Origin: Nocardioides cavernaquae
Lineage (GTDB): Bacteria > Actinomycetota > Actinomycetes > Propionibacteriales > Nocardioidaceae
Reading direction: 5' to 3'
Length of the DNA: 64,000 nt
NCBI RefSeq assembly: GCF_003600895.1
Contig: NZ_QYRP01000002.1
Coordinates: 1,860,001-1,924,000 of the forward strand
The notes below the pieces were generated by a model. The model searched no databases. It was not told the DNA's origin and saw only the letters and a list, made by a program, of their open reading frames with translations. The stretch's first letter is position 1; each line of letters begins with the position of its first letter. The translations under genes and the position numbers were made by a program. Positions 54,218 to 63,478 of this stretch are shown in pieces.

Positions 54218-55093
54218 ATGTCCGCCAAGCACCCCGTCGTCGTCATCACCGGCTCGTCCGGCGCCGGCACGTCCACCGTCCTGAAGACGTTCTCCCAGAT
54301 CTTCCGCCGCGAGAACATGAACGCGGCGTACGTCGAGGGCGACAGCTTCCACCGCTACGACCGCATGGCGATGAAGGAGGAGATGTCGAAGGCGATCGCC
54401 TCCGGCGACCACACCTTCAGCCACTTCGGCCCGGAGGCCAACCTCTTCGAGGAGCTCGAGACCCTCTTCCGCGAGTACGGCGAGACCGGCTCGGGCAAGA
54501 TCCGCAAGTACCTCCACGACGACGAGGAGGCCGCGCCGTACGGCCAGGAGCCGGGCACGTTCACGCCGTGGGAGACCATCCCGGCCGGCACGGACCTGCT
54601 CTTCTACGAGGGCCTGCACGGCGCGATCACGACCGAGAAGGTCGACATCGCCTCCTTCGCCGACCTCACCGTCGGCGTCGTCCCGGTCATCAACCTGGAG
54701 TGGATGCAGAAGCTGCACCGCGACAAGTCGAAGCGCGGCTACTCCACCGAGGCGGTCACCGAGACGATCCTGCGCCGCATGGACGACTACGTGAACTACA
54801 TGTGCCCGCAGTTCTCGCGCACGGACGTGAACTTCCAGCGCGTCCCGGTCGTCGACACGTCCAACCCGTTCATCGCCCGCACGATCCCGACGAACGACGA
54901 GTCGATGCTGGTGATCCGGTTCAAGGACCCCCGCGGGATCGACTTCCCGTACCTGCTCTCGATGCTGCACGACTCGTTCATGTCGCGCCCGAACACCATC
55001 GTCTGCCCCGGCGGAAAGATGGATCTGGCGATGCAGCTCATCTTCACCCCGATGCTGTGGCGCCTCATGGAGCGTCGCAGCAAGGCCCGCTGA
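54218..55093 (+). CDS. prk: Phosphoribulokinase, class I (CbbP type)
   Basis: A 291-residue phosphoribulokinase, which makes ribulose-1,5-bisphosphate, the RuBisCO substrate, from ribulose-5-phosphate and ATP. The P-loop GSSGAGTST is at residues 12-20; YVEGDSFHRYDR, HFGPEAN, FYEGLHGA and the C-terminal MHD-containing segment are all typical of the proteobacterial class I enzymes of about 290 residues. The ATG at 54218 has a GAGGAGG site. This enzyme has no common role apart from carbon fixation. Confidence 0.96.
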   Translation: MSAKHPVVVITGSSGAGTSTVLKTFSQIFRRENMNAAYVEGDSFHRYDRMAMKEEMSKAIASGDHTFSHFGPEANLFEELETLFREYGETGSGKIRKYLHDDEEAAPYGQEPGTFTPWETIPAGTDLLFYEGLHGAITTEKVDIASFADLTVGVVPVINLEWMQKLHRDKSKRGYSTEAVTETILRRMDDYVNYMCPQFSRTDVNFQRVPVVDTSNPFIARTIPTNDESMLVIRFKDPRGIDFPYLLSMLHDSFMSRPNTIVCPGGKMDLAMQLIFTPMLWRLMERRSKAR

Positions 55094-55120
55094 CCCGGCC
55101 TGACCCCCGCCCAGCCTTGA

Positions 55121-56173
<1,053 letters not shown>

Positions 56174-56176
56174 ACC

Positions 56177-57382
56177 ATGGCCGACCTCTCCTCGCTCGGC
56201 GACCTCCGCGGCAAGCGCGTCCTCGTGCGCTCCGATCTCAACGTCCCGCTCGATGGCCCGGCGGATGACCTGCGGATCACCGACGACGGCCGGATCCGCG
56301 CGTCAGTGCCGACGATCAAGGCTCTGGCCGATGCGGGAGCCCGGGTGGTCGTGACGGCGCACCTCGGCCGGCCCTCCGGCGCTCCTGACGCGGCGTACTC
56401 ACTGGCTCCTGTTGCCGCCCGCCTCGGCGAGCTCCTGGCCCAGGACGTTGCGTTCGCAGCCGACACGGTGGGGGACAGCGCCACAGCTGTCGTCGGTGCC
56501 CTCGCCGACGGTCAGGTCGCCGTCCTCGAGAACGTACGTTTCAACGCCGGTGAGACGTCGAAGGACGACGCCGAGCGTGGTGCGTTCGCCGACCAGCTCG
56601 CTGCCCTGGCTGATGCGTTCGTCTCCGACGGGTTCGGGGTGGTGCACCGCAAGCAGGCCAGCGTGTACGACGTGGCGCAGCGTCTGCCGCACGCGATGGG
56701 CAACCTGGTCGCGACCGAGATCGACGTGCTGCGTCGGCTCACCGAGACCCCCGAGCGGCCCTACGTGGTCGTCCTCGGCGGCTCCAAGGTCTCCGACAAG
56801 CTCGGCGTGATCGACAACCTGCTGGGCAAGGCCGACAAGCTCCTCATCGGCGGCGGGATGGTCTTCACGTTCCTCAAGGCCCAGGGCCACGAGGTCGGCA
56901 AGAGCCTGCTCGAGGAGGACCAGATCCCCACGGTCCTGGACTACCTCAAGCGTGCCGCCGACACCGGCGTGGAGATCGTCCTGCCGACCGACATCGTGGT
57001 TGCCGACGCGTTCGGCGACGAAGCCTCTGCCCGCGTCGTCGCGGCGGACGCGATCCCCGCCGAGTCCCTGGGGCTCGACATCGGGCCCGAGTCCGGCAAG
57101 GCCTTCGCGGAGGCGCTGGCGGATGCGAAGACCGTTTTCTGGAACGGACCCATGGGGGTCTTCGAGCAGGCTGCCTTCGCCGAGGGCACCCGCGCGGTCG
57201 CGCAGGCGCTGACCGGCATCTCCGGGCTCTCGGTCGTCGGTGGCGGCGACTCTGCTGCTGCGGTGCGCACGCTCGGGTTCGACGAGGCCGCGTTCGGCCA
57301 CATCTCGACCGGCGGCGGCGCGTCGCTGGAGTACCTCGAGGGCAGGGAGCTTCCGGGCGTCACCGTGCTGGAAGCGCGCTGA
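56177..57382 (+). CDS. pgk: Phosphoglycerate kinase
   Basis: A 401-residue phosphoglycerate kinase, which interconverts 3-phosphoglycerate and 1,3-bisphosphoglycerate. Motifs are [16 protein letters not shown] at the start, [26 protein letters not shown] in the middle, and the nucleotide site [10 protein letters not shown] with the final [13 protein letters not shown] and [16 protein letters not shown] 56177 follows gap by three bases, so they are co-transcribed. The last six codons form the first copy of a 25-bp tandem repeat. Confidence 0.97.
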   Translation: MADLSSLGDLRGKRVLVRSDLNVPLDGPADDLRITDDGRIRASVPTIKALADAGARVVVTAHLGRPSGAPDAAYSLAPVAARLGELLAQDVAFAADTVGDSATAVVGALADGQVAVLENVRFNAGETSKDDAERGAFADQLAALADAFVSDGFGVVHRKQASVYDVAQRLPHAMGNLVATEIDVLRRLTETPERPYVVVLGGSKVSDKLGVIDNLLGKADKLLIGGGMVFTFLKAQGHEVGKSLLEEDQIPTVLDYLKRAADTGVEIVLPTDIVVADAFGDEASARVVAADAIPAESLGLDIGPESGKAFAEALADAKTVFWNGPMGVFEQAAFAEGTRAVAQALTGISGLSVVGGGDSAAAVRTLGFDEAAFGHISTGGGASLEYLEGRELPGVTVLEAR

Positions 57383-57476
57383 GGAGACCGTGCTGGAAGC
57401 GCGCTGAGGAGACCGTGCTGGAAGCGCGCTGAGGAGACCGTGCTGGAAGCGCGCTGAGGAGACCGTGCTGGAGGCG
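57365..57476 (+). repeat. 25-bp tandem repeat spanning the pgk stop codon
   Basis: Four identical copies at 57365-57389, 57390-57414, 57415-57439 and 57440-57464, plus a 12-base partial copy (57465-57476). Each unit starts GTGCTGGAAGCGCGCTGA, the last codons and stop of pgk, and ends GGAGACC. So each unit also makes a small reading frame (GTG-CTG-GAA-GCG-CGC-TGA) behind a GAGGAG site. Confidence 0.95.
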
Positions 57477-57607
57477 TGACACGGCGCGCACGCGCTGGGG
57501 CAGGGGCAGTCCTCCGCCTCCTCCTGCGACCACGCCTGTGCAACAGTGGCGCCGGGTAGCGGTGGTCGGGTCACCGGCACCGGCGAGCTGACGAACGGGG
57601 TACGCAA

Positions 57608-58573
57608 GTGGCGGCGAAGGCGATTCCGCAGGACGTGCTGGCTCCACCGGCGAGGTCGGCCATCTTCCTGGTCCTGACTGTCCGCGACGGCGACGAGGCG
57701 GCGGACACGGTCCGCGGCGTACTCGGTGATGTTGCTGCCTTGGTCCGCTCGGTCGGCTTCCGCATCCCCGAGGCGCAGCTGAGCTGCGTGACGGGCATCG
57801 GCAGCGACCTCTGGGACCGGCTCTATCCCGAGGCCGCGCGCCCCGCGCACCTGCACCCGTTCCGGGCACTCGCCGGCACCGTGCCCAGCGTCGTGACGGG
57901 AGCTGCGCACCAGGCGCCTTCGACTCCCGGCGACCTGCTCTTCCACATCCGCTCGACCCGCCAGGACACCTGCTTCGAGCTCAGCCGTCAGTTGATGGTG
58001 CGGCTCGGCGAGGTGGCCGAGGCGGTTGATGAGGTGCACGGCTTCCGCTACTACGACGAGCGCGACCTGCTCGGCTTCGTCGACGGCACGGAGAACCCGG
58101 GTGGCGCCATCGCCATCGACACGGTCTTCGTGGGCGACGAGGACCATGAGTTCGCGGGCAGCAGCTATGTCATCGTGCAGAAGTACCTCCACGACCTGGA
58201 CGCCTGGGGGAGGCTCACCGTCGAGCAGCAGCAGCTCATCGTCGGCCGCACCAAATCGGACGACATCGAGCTGCCCGACGACGTCAAGCCGACCAACTCC
58301 CATGTCGCGGTCAACACGATCGTCGACACGGACGGCAACGAGCAGCGCATCGTGCGGGAGAACATGCCCTTCGGCTCGGCTGGTGCGGGCGAGTTCGGCA
58401 CCTTCTTCTGCGGCTATGCGGCGGACCCCCGCATCACCGAGCTCATGCTGAGCCGCATGTTCATCGGCGAGCCCGAGGGCAACTACGACCGGATCCTCGA
58501 CTTCTCGCGCGCAGTCACAGGCTGCAGCTTCTTCGTCCCGACGGCCTCGTTCCTCGAGGACCAGGCCGACTGA
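57608..58573 (+). CDS. Dyp-type peroxidase
   Basis: A 321-residue dye-decolourising haem peroxidase. The distal signature GFVDGTENP (GxxDG) is near residue 157, the proximal histidine is in NSHVAVNTIV, and the distal arginine in ENMPFG comes after RIVR. No Tat signal is seen, so it is cytoplasmic. It is like the B-type enzymes that can be packaged in encapsulins, but no encapsulin gene lies in the window. GTG 57608 is used as start. It interrupts the cbb cluster between pgk and cbbY. Confidence 0.92.
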   Translation: MAAKAIPQDVLAPPARSAIFLVLTVRDGDEAADTVRGVLGDVAALVRSVGFRIPEAQLSCVTGIGSDLWDRLYPEAARPAHLHPFRALAGTVPSVVTGAAHQAPSTPGDLLFHIRSTRQDTCFELSRQLMVRLGEVAEAVDEVHGFRYYDERDLLGFVDGTENPGGAIAIDTVFVGDEDHEFAGSSYVIVQKYLHDLDAWGRLTVEQQQLIVGRTKSDDIELPDDVKPTNSHVAVNTIVDTDGNEQRIVRENMPFGSAGAGEFGTFFCGYAADPRITELMLSRMFIGEPEGNYDRILDFSRAVTGCSFFVPTASFLEDQAD

Positions 58574-58611
58574 GTGCGGTTCGCTGAGGGCGACCTGGCG
58601 CCGGTGCTGTC

Positions 58612-59328
58612 CTACGCCCCGCTGACCATCTGGGGCATGCGCTGCCGGAACCACCCGACCAGGGCCGGGTTGTCGAAGCTCGACACGATCAGCTTCGCGC
58701 CCTCGAGATCGTCGTCGCGCGTGTAGGAGTTGTACGACGCGATGCACGTCAGCCCGGCTGCAACGGCCGCCCGCACCCCGTTGGAGGAGTCCTCCACGGC
58801 GACAGTGTGCGAGGGCGAGGCGCCGGTGAGCCGCAGCACCTCGAGGTACGCCGCGGGGCTGGGCTTGAGGTCAGTGACCTCCGTGCCGGTGACCACCGTG
58901 TCGAACCGGTCCCCGAAGCTGCGCTCGAGCAGCGGATCCACCCAGGCGCGGGTGCCCGTGGTGGCGACATGCACGGCCACCCCGCGTGCGATCAGCGCAT
59001 CGATCAGCGCGGTGACCCCGGGGCGGGGTCGCACCGCACCCTCGGCGATGAGCTCGCGCATGATCTCGGTCTTGCGCGGGTGCAGCCTTTCGCCGAGCTC
59101 TCGAGCCTGCGCGGGAGGCATCCCGTTGCGCTCGAACCAGTGCGCCATCCGGCGGTTGCCGCCGGTGATGCGCAGCAGCTTCCCGTAGGTCGCCAGGTCC
59201 CAGTGGTCCGGCAGGCCGGCCTCCTCGAAGGTGCGGTTGAAGGCAACCCGGTGACCGTCCCGCTCGCTGTCGACGAGCGTGCCGTCGACGTCGAAGATCA
59301 CGGCCTCCAGACGGTCCCCGGGTCGCAC
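58612..59328 (-). CDS. cbbY: CbbY-type HAD phosphatase (xylulose-1,5-bisphosphatase)
   Basis: A 238-residue HAD phosphatase closely resembling CbbY of photosynthetic and chemoautotrophic bacteria. Motif I is IFDVDGTLVDSERDGHRVAFN; WDLATYGKLLRITGGNRRMAHW is the CbbY cap signature; motif III is LKPSPAAYLEVLR and motif IV VEDSSNGVRAAVAAG. CbbY degrades xylulose-1,5-bisphosphate, a misfire product that inhibits RuBisCO. GTG 59328 lies one base after the transketolase stop; the frame is open further upstream inside tkt. They form an operon. Confidence 0.88.
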   Translation of the reverse strand: MRPGDRLEAVIFDVDGTLVDSERDGHRVAFNRTFEEAGLPDHWDLATYGKLLRITGGNRRMAHWFERNGMPPAQARELGERLHPRKTEIMRELIAEGAVRPRPGVTALIDALIARGVAVHVATTGTRAWVDPLLERSFGDRFDTVVTGTEVTDLKPSPAAYLEVLRLTGASPSHTVAVEDSSNGVRAAVAAGLTCIASYNSYTRDDDLEGAKLIVSSFDNPALVGWFRQRMPQMVSGA

Positions 59329-59329
59329 G

Positions 59330-61285
59330 TCAGCGTCCTTCCGCTGAGCGAAGGTGGCTGCGGACCCTGGACAGCACGGCATCGGTCGTGAAGCCGTGGT
59401 GAGCGAGCACCTCGCCGCCGGGCCCGCAGGTGCCGAAGTCGTCCAGGCCGATCGCGAGGTCGACGATGCCGTCCCACCCTGCGGTGACACCGGCCTCGAT
59501 GCTGACCCTGGTGGCCCCCGCGCTGGGTGCGTAGCGGGTCCGGTCGAGCGGCGACACGACGCCGACGTTGTAGCCGTCGCCGCGCAGGCCCTCGGCGACC
59601 GCCTCGGCGAGGTGGACCTCCGAGCCGGTGGCCACGATCTCGACGGTCGCCGACGGGTTGTGCCGGGCCGGGTCGAGCTGGGGGAGGTTCTGGCGGGACA
59701 GGATCAGGGCTGTGGGCCCATCCGTCCGCGACAGCGCCATCCGCCAGGCCTCGGCGGTCTCGGCGTCATCGGCCGGACGCAGGACCTGCACGCCGGGGAT
59801 GATCCGCAGCGACTCGACGTGCTCGACCGGCTGGTGGGTCGGACCGTCCTCGCCGACCGCGATCGAGTCGTGGGTGAGCACGTAGATCACCGGCTGCTTC
59901 ATCAGCGCGGAGAGCCGCAGGGCGGGGCGCAGGTAGTCGGCGAAGACCAGGAACGTGCTGCCGAAGACCCGGAAGCCGCCGTGCAGGCTCATGCCGTTGA
60001 GGATCGCTGCCATGCCGAACTCGCGGATGCCGAAGGCGATCGCCCGGTTGGCGTAGTCGCCGGCCGTGACCGGGTCACCGGCCGCCGTACCCGTGGATCC
60101 CGCGAGGTCGGCGGAGCCGCCGACCAGCTCCGGCATCACCGGGAACAGTGCGTTCAGGCAGGCCTGCGACGCGACGCGCGTGGCGCGGGGCTTGTCGGCC
60201 GGCACCGAGGCCAGCGCCTCGGCGACTCCGCGCGGCAGCTCACGTGCGTGAGTACGCCGCCACTCGGCCGCCGCGTCCGGGTTCGCGGCCTCGAACGCAG
60301 CGAACGCGCCATCCCACTCGGCGCGCGCCTCGGCGCCGCGGCCGGCGATCGCGGCGCACGCCGCGCGCACGTCAGCCGGGACACCGAAGTCGGGCTCGGT
60401 CCACCCGAAGATCTCCTTGGTCCGGGTCAGCAGCTCGGGGCCGAGCGGCGAACCGTGGGCCTTGGAGGTGCCCTCCACACCGGGTGCGCCGAAGCCGATG
60501 ACCGTGCGGACCGCGATGAAGCTCGGACGCGGGTCGGCCTTGGCGCGGGTGATTGCCGCATCGATGGCCTCGACGTCGTTGCCGTCGATGACGGCCTCGG
60601 TGTGCCAGCCGTACGCCGCGAAGCGGGCCAGCTGGTCATCGCCACAGGAGCGACCGACTCCGCCGTCGATGGTGATGTCGTTGTCGTCCCAGAGCACGAT
60701 CAGGTTGCCCAGGCCGAGGTGGCCGGCGAAGGACCCGGCCTCGTGGCTGATGCCCTCCATGAGGCAGCCGTCGCCGACGATCGCGTAGGTGTGGTGGCCG
60801 GTGATGTCGGGGAAGCGGGCGTTCGCCATGCGCTCAGCGAGCGCCATGCCGACGGCCATCGTGAGGCCCTGGCCCAGCGGGCCGGTCGTGCACTCGACGC
60901 CGGCCGTGTGCCCGAACTCCGGGTGGCCCGGAGTCTGCGATCCGACCTGCCGGAAGCGCCGCAGCTCGGCCTCGGGGAGGTCGTACCCGAAGATGTGCAG
61001 CAGGCCGTAGAGCAGCGCCGAGCCGTGGCCCGCCGACAGGACGAAACGGTCCCGGTCTGCCCAGTCCGGCGAGGCCGGGTCGTGCCGGAGGTGCCGGCTC
61101 CACAGGGTCCACGCCATCGGGGCCGCACCCATCGGCATGCCGGGGTGGCCGGAGTTGGCGGCCTGCACCATGTCGGCGGCGAGGAAGCGCAGCGTGTCGA
61201 TGGCCCGCTGGTCGGTCTCGGCCGCCAGGTCTGTCGAGGCCGCCCGCGGCGCTCCGGTGGTGCTCGTGCTGATGGTCTCGGTCAT
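59330..61285 (-). CDS. tkt: Transketolase
   Basis: A 651-residue transketolase, a thiamine diphosphate enzyme that moves two-carbon units in the pentose phosphate and Calvin cycles. The ThDP motif GDGCLMEGISHEAGSFAGHL is near residue 170, GHGSALLYGLLHIFG near 85, and the middle domain shows GEDGPTHQPVEHVESLR near 475. ATG 61285 has a GGAGAGGA site. Its partner cbbY and the nearby kinase genes suggest that this is the cbb copy. Confidence 0.96.
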   Translation of the reverse strand: MTETISTSTTGAPRAASTDLAAETDQRAIDTLRFLAADMVQAANSGHPGMPMGAAPMAWTLWSRHLRHDPASPDWADRDRFVLSAGHGSALLYGLLHIFGYDLPEAELRRFRQVGSQTPGHPEFGHTAGVECTTGPLGQGLTMAVGMALAERMANARFPDITGHHTYAIVGDGCLMEGISHEAGSFAGHLGLGNLIVLWDDNDITIDGGVGRSCGDDQLARFAAYGWHTEAVIDGNDVEAIDAAITRAKADPRPSFIAVRTVIGFGAPGVEGTSKAHGSPLGPELLTRTKEIFGWTEPDFGVPADVRAACAAIAGRGAEARAEWDGAFAAFEAANPDAAAEWRRTHARELPRGVAEALASVPADKPRATRVASQACLNALFPVMPELVGGSADLAGSTGTAAGDPVTAGDYANRAIAFGIREFGMAAILNGMSLHGGFRVFGSTFLVFADYLRPALRLSALMKQPVIYVLTHDSIAVGEDGPTHQPVEHVESLRIIPGVQVLRPADDAETAEAWRMALSRTDGPTALILSRQNLPQLDPARHNPSATVEIVATGSEVHLAEAVAEGLRGDGYNVGVVSPLDRTRYAPSAGATRVSIEAGVTAGWDGIVDLAIGLDDFGTCGPGGEVLAHHGFTTDAVLSRVRSHLRSAEGR

Positions 61286-61368
61286 CGCGCTGGTCCTCTC
61301 CGAGGGTGTGGCTCGCCCCCGTCTTGTGGGGGTGGTTCATCGCACCGCGCCGGGCACGGCGGCGTACT

Positions 61369-61382
61369 CACCCACGTGGGTG
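61369..61382. promoter_or_regulatory. Palindrome in the tkt/response-regulator promoter region
   Basis: CACCCACGTGGGTG is a perfect 14-bp palindrome in the 160-base divergent region, 84 bases upstream of tkt and 64 upstream of the response regulator. It could bind the LuxR-type regulator encoded at 61446 or another factor. No further evidence is visible. Confidence 0.45.
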
Positions 61383-61445
61383 GAGGGGCGGGTGAGATCC
61401 CTCCAGGTCCTTCGCGCGGTAGGGCGCGAGCCCTACGCTGACGGA

Positions 61446-62111
61446 ATGCCGACGCCTCCGCCCCCGCAGCGACTCGTGCTCGTCGACGACCACGAGATGG
61501 TGCTGCACGGCCTTGACGCGATGCTCGGGCACTTCCCCGACGACGTGGAGGTCGTCGGGCACGCGACCAACGCCACGGACGCGCTGACGGCCGTCGCGGA
61601 CACGGCTCCGGACACGGTCCTGTGCGACGTGCGCCTGGGCAAGGAGAGCGGTCTCGACCTGTGCCGCCAGATCACCACGCAGTACCCGGACACGAAGGTC
61701 GTCCTGCTCACGGTGTACGACGACGAGCACTACCTCTTCCAGGCGCTCCGGGTCGGGGCGTCGGGCTACATCCTCAAGCGGATCGACGGCCAGGAGCTGG
61801 TCAACCACCTCAACCGGGTGCGCGAGGGTGAGGTCGTGGTCGACCACGCGCTGGCCGGCCGGGTCGCGCTGTCTGCCGCCCGTCTCTCGGCCGGGGAGTT
61901 CTGGTCGGGCGCCCACCTGGGCCTGACCCAGCGCGAGTCCGAGGTGCTCGAGCTCTTGGTTGCCGGCCACTCCAACAAGGGTGTCGCGGGCAAGCTCGTG
62001 GTCAGTGAGGACACCGTGAAGACCCACATCCGCGGGCTCTATCGCAAGCTCGGTGTCTCCGACCGCAGCGGTGCGATCGCGGTCGCGCTGCGCGAGGGGC
62101 TCTTCCGATGA
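61446..62111 (+). CDS. NarL/LuxR-type response regulator
   Basis: A 221-residue two-component response regulator. The receiver domain (residues about 10-125) has the acidic pocket VDDHE, the phosphorylated Asp 61 in LCDVRLG and the conserved Lys in YILKRIDG. The LuxR HTH (LTQRESEVLELLVAGHSNKGVAGKLVVSEDTVKTHIRGLYRKLGV) fills the C-terminus. TACGCT stands six bases before ATG. The kinase gene follows, and tkt is divergent, so control of cbb genes is a reasonable guess. Confidence 0.94.
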   Translation: MPTPPPPQRLVLVDDHEMVLHGLDAMLGHFPDDVEVVGHATNATDALTAVADTAPDTVLCDVRLGKESGLDLCRQITTQYPDTKVVLLTVYDDEHYLFQALRVGASGYILKRIDGQELVNHLNRVREGEVVVDHALAGRVALSAARLSAGEFWSGAHLGLTQRESEVLELLVAGHSNKGVAGKLVVSEDTVKTHIRGLYRKLGVSDRSGAIAVALREGLFR

Positions 62112-62148
62112 GGCCGCAGCGGAGGGGTCGTCCGAGGAGGGTGGGTCG

Positions 62149-63387
62149 GTGAGCAAGGCTGCCCTGTCCGTTCCCGACGCTGCCGAGCTGGCGGCGCGGT
62201 TCAGCGCGGACAGCGTGATCCTCTACGCGATCGAGGGCCAGGACCTCGGCATCGTCGACATCTGGCCGGTCCACCCATCCGCCAGGGACCTCAAGCTGCA
62301 GGTCGGGTTCGGCGTGACGGGCCGCGTTGCGCGCACCCGCCGACCGCTGCTGCTGCACGAGGACTCACCGCGCAACCCTCTCCACCGCGAGCTGATCCAC
62401 ATCGGCCCCAACGAGACCGTTGCGCGCATGTGCGTGCCGCTTCCCGGGCTCCACGGTGGCCTGGAGGAAGGCGTTCTCGGCGTGCTGGCGCTGACCCGCC
62501 CGCCACGCCGGCCCTTCACCCCAGACGACCTCGAGCGTGCCCAGGCGTTCGCTCCGATCCTCGGCCTGCACCTCCATGCGGAGCAGCTCTGGCGCGCGGT
62601 CAACCGGCACCGCACCGAGCGTGACCGGCTGATCAAGCAGGCGATCTCGGCGCAGGAGGCCGAGCGCCGGCGCATCGCGTTCGACCTGCACGACGGCGTC
62701 ACGACCGCGCTCGCATCCATGGCGTTCCACCTGTCCGCGGCGGACCTCACGGTCGGCCAGCTCGCGGCGGCCAGCACCCTCGCGCAGCCGGGGACCGATG
62801 CCACGCCCGCTGCCGACGCCGACGCCGCTGCCGCTGCCGACGCCGAGAAGCGGAAGCAGGGCCTCGAGCGTGCCCGCGCCGAGCTGGGTGCGGCCCGCGC
62901 CCTTGCCGACATGGCCTACGCCCAGACCAGGGCCGCGATCTCCGGGCTGCACAGCCTCGTGCTCGACGACCTCGGGCTGACCGCCGCCTTCGAGTCGCTG
63001 GTGCAGATGGCGAGCCGCGAGGACGGCCCGCGCATCGACCTGGTCGTCGATCCCGCGGTCGAGAGCGACGACGTGCCCGACCATGCGGCCGCGGCGTTCT
63101 ACCGGATCGCGCAGGAGACGCTGGCCAATGCGGTCAAGCACGCCGATGCCACCCGGATCCGGCTCTCGCTCCGCCGCGACGGTGACTCGATCGTGCTCAA
63201 CTGCAGCGACGACGGCCAGGGGTTCGACCTCGAGGCACAGCGGAGTGCGCGTGCAGCCGATGACGAGGGCGAGCAGCACTTCGGGCTCAGCTCCGTCGCC
63301 GAGCGCTGCGCCATGATCGAGGCGTCGCTGCGGGTCGAGTCACGCCCTGGTGGCGGCACGATCGTCATGGTCGAGCTGCCGCTCTAA
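62149..63387 (+). CDS. GAF-domain sensor histidine kinase (NarX/DesK type)
   Basis: A 412-residue soluble kinase without membrane helices. A GAF domain covers about residues 10-150 (DSVILYAIEGQDLGIVDIWPVH; GVTGRVARTRRPLLL; MCVPLPG). The HisKA_3 region has His 181 in RRRIAFDLHDGVTTALASM. An Ala/Asp-rich low-complexity linker lies near residues 220-235. The ATPase shows ETLANAVKHADAT and CSDDGQGFD. GTG 62149 has a GAGGAGGG site. It probably senses a cytoplasmic signal, such as redox state or a small metabolite, for the regulator upstream. Confidence 0.92.
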   Translation: MSKAALSVPDAAELAARFSADSVILYAIEGQDLGIVDIWPVHPSARDLKLQVGFGVTGRVARTRRPLLLHEDSPRNPLHRELIHIGPNETVARMCVPLPGLHGGLEEGVLGVLALTRPPRRPFTPDDLERAQAFAPILGLHLHAEQLWRAVNRHRTERDRLIKQAISAQEAERRRIAFDLHDGVTTALASMAFHLSAADLTVGQLAAASTLAQPGTDATPAADADAAAAADAEKRKQGLERARAELGAARALADMAYAQTRAAISGLHSLVLDDLGLTAAFESLVQMASREDGPRIDLVVDPAVESDDVPDHAAAAFYRIAQETLANAVKHADATRIRLSLRRDGDSIVLNCSDDGQGFDLEAQRSARAADDEGEQHFGLSSVAERCAMIEASLRVESRPGGGTIVMVELPL

Positions 63388-63408
63388 GTCGGTCCGAAAT
63401 GCGGAGAG

Positions 63409-63448
63409 CCAGCCTGGCCTCACCAAACGATTGGTGAGGCCAGGCTGG
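63409..63448. terminator. Bidirectional terminator between the kinase and aldolase genes
   Basis: CCAGCCTGGCCTCACCAA (63409-63426) pairs perfectly over 18 bases with 63431-63448, with loop ACGA. It lies between convergent genes and can serve both. Confidence 0.9.
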
Positions 63449-63478
63449 CATCCCCCATGGTCCGGAGGCCGCCGGAGC

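Noticed and set aside
57477..57607. Possible small gene between the pgk repeats and the Dyp peroxidase
   Set aside because: No frame with a plausible start, ribosome binding site and coding bias was seen in these 131 bases.
59354..61441. Long plus-strand frame opposite transketolase
   Set aside because: Shadow of tkt; the transketolase motifs on the minus strand are unequivocal.
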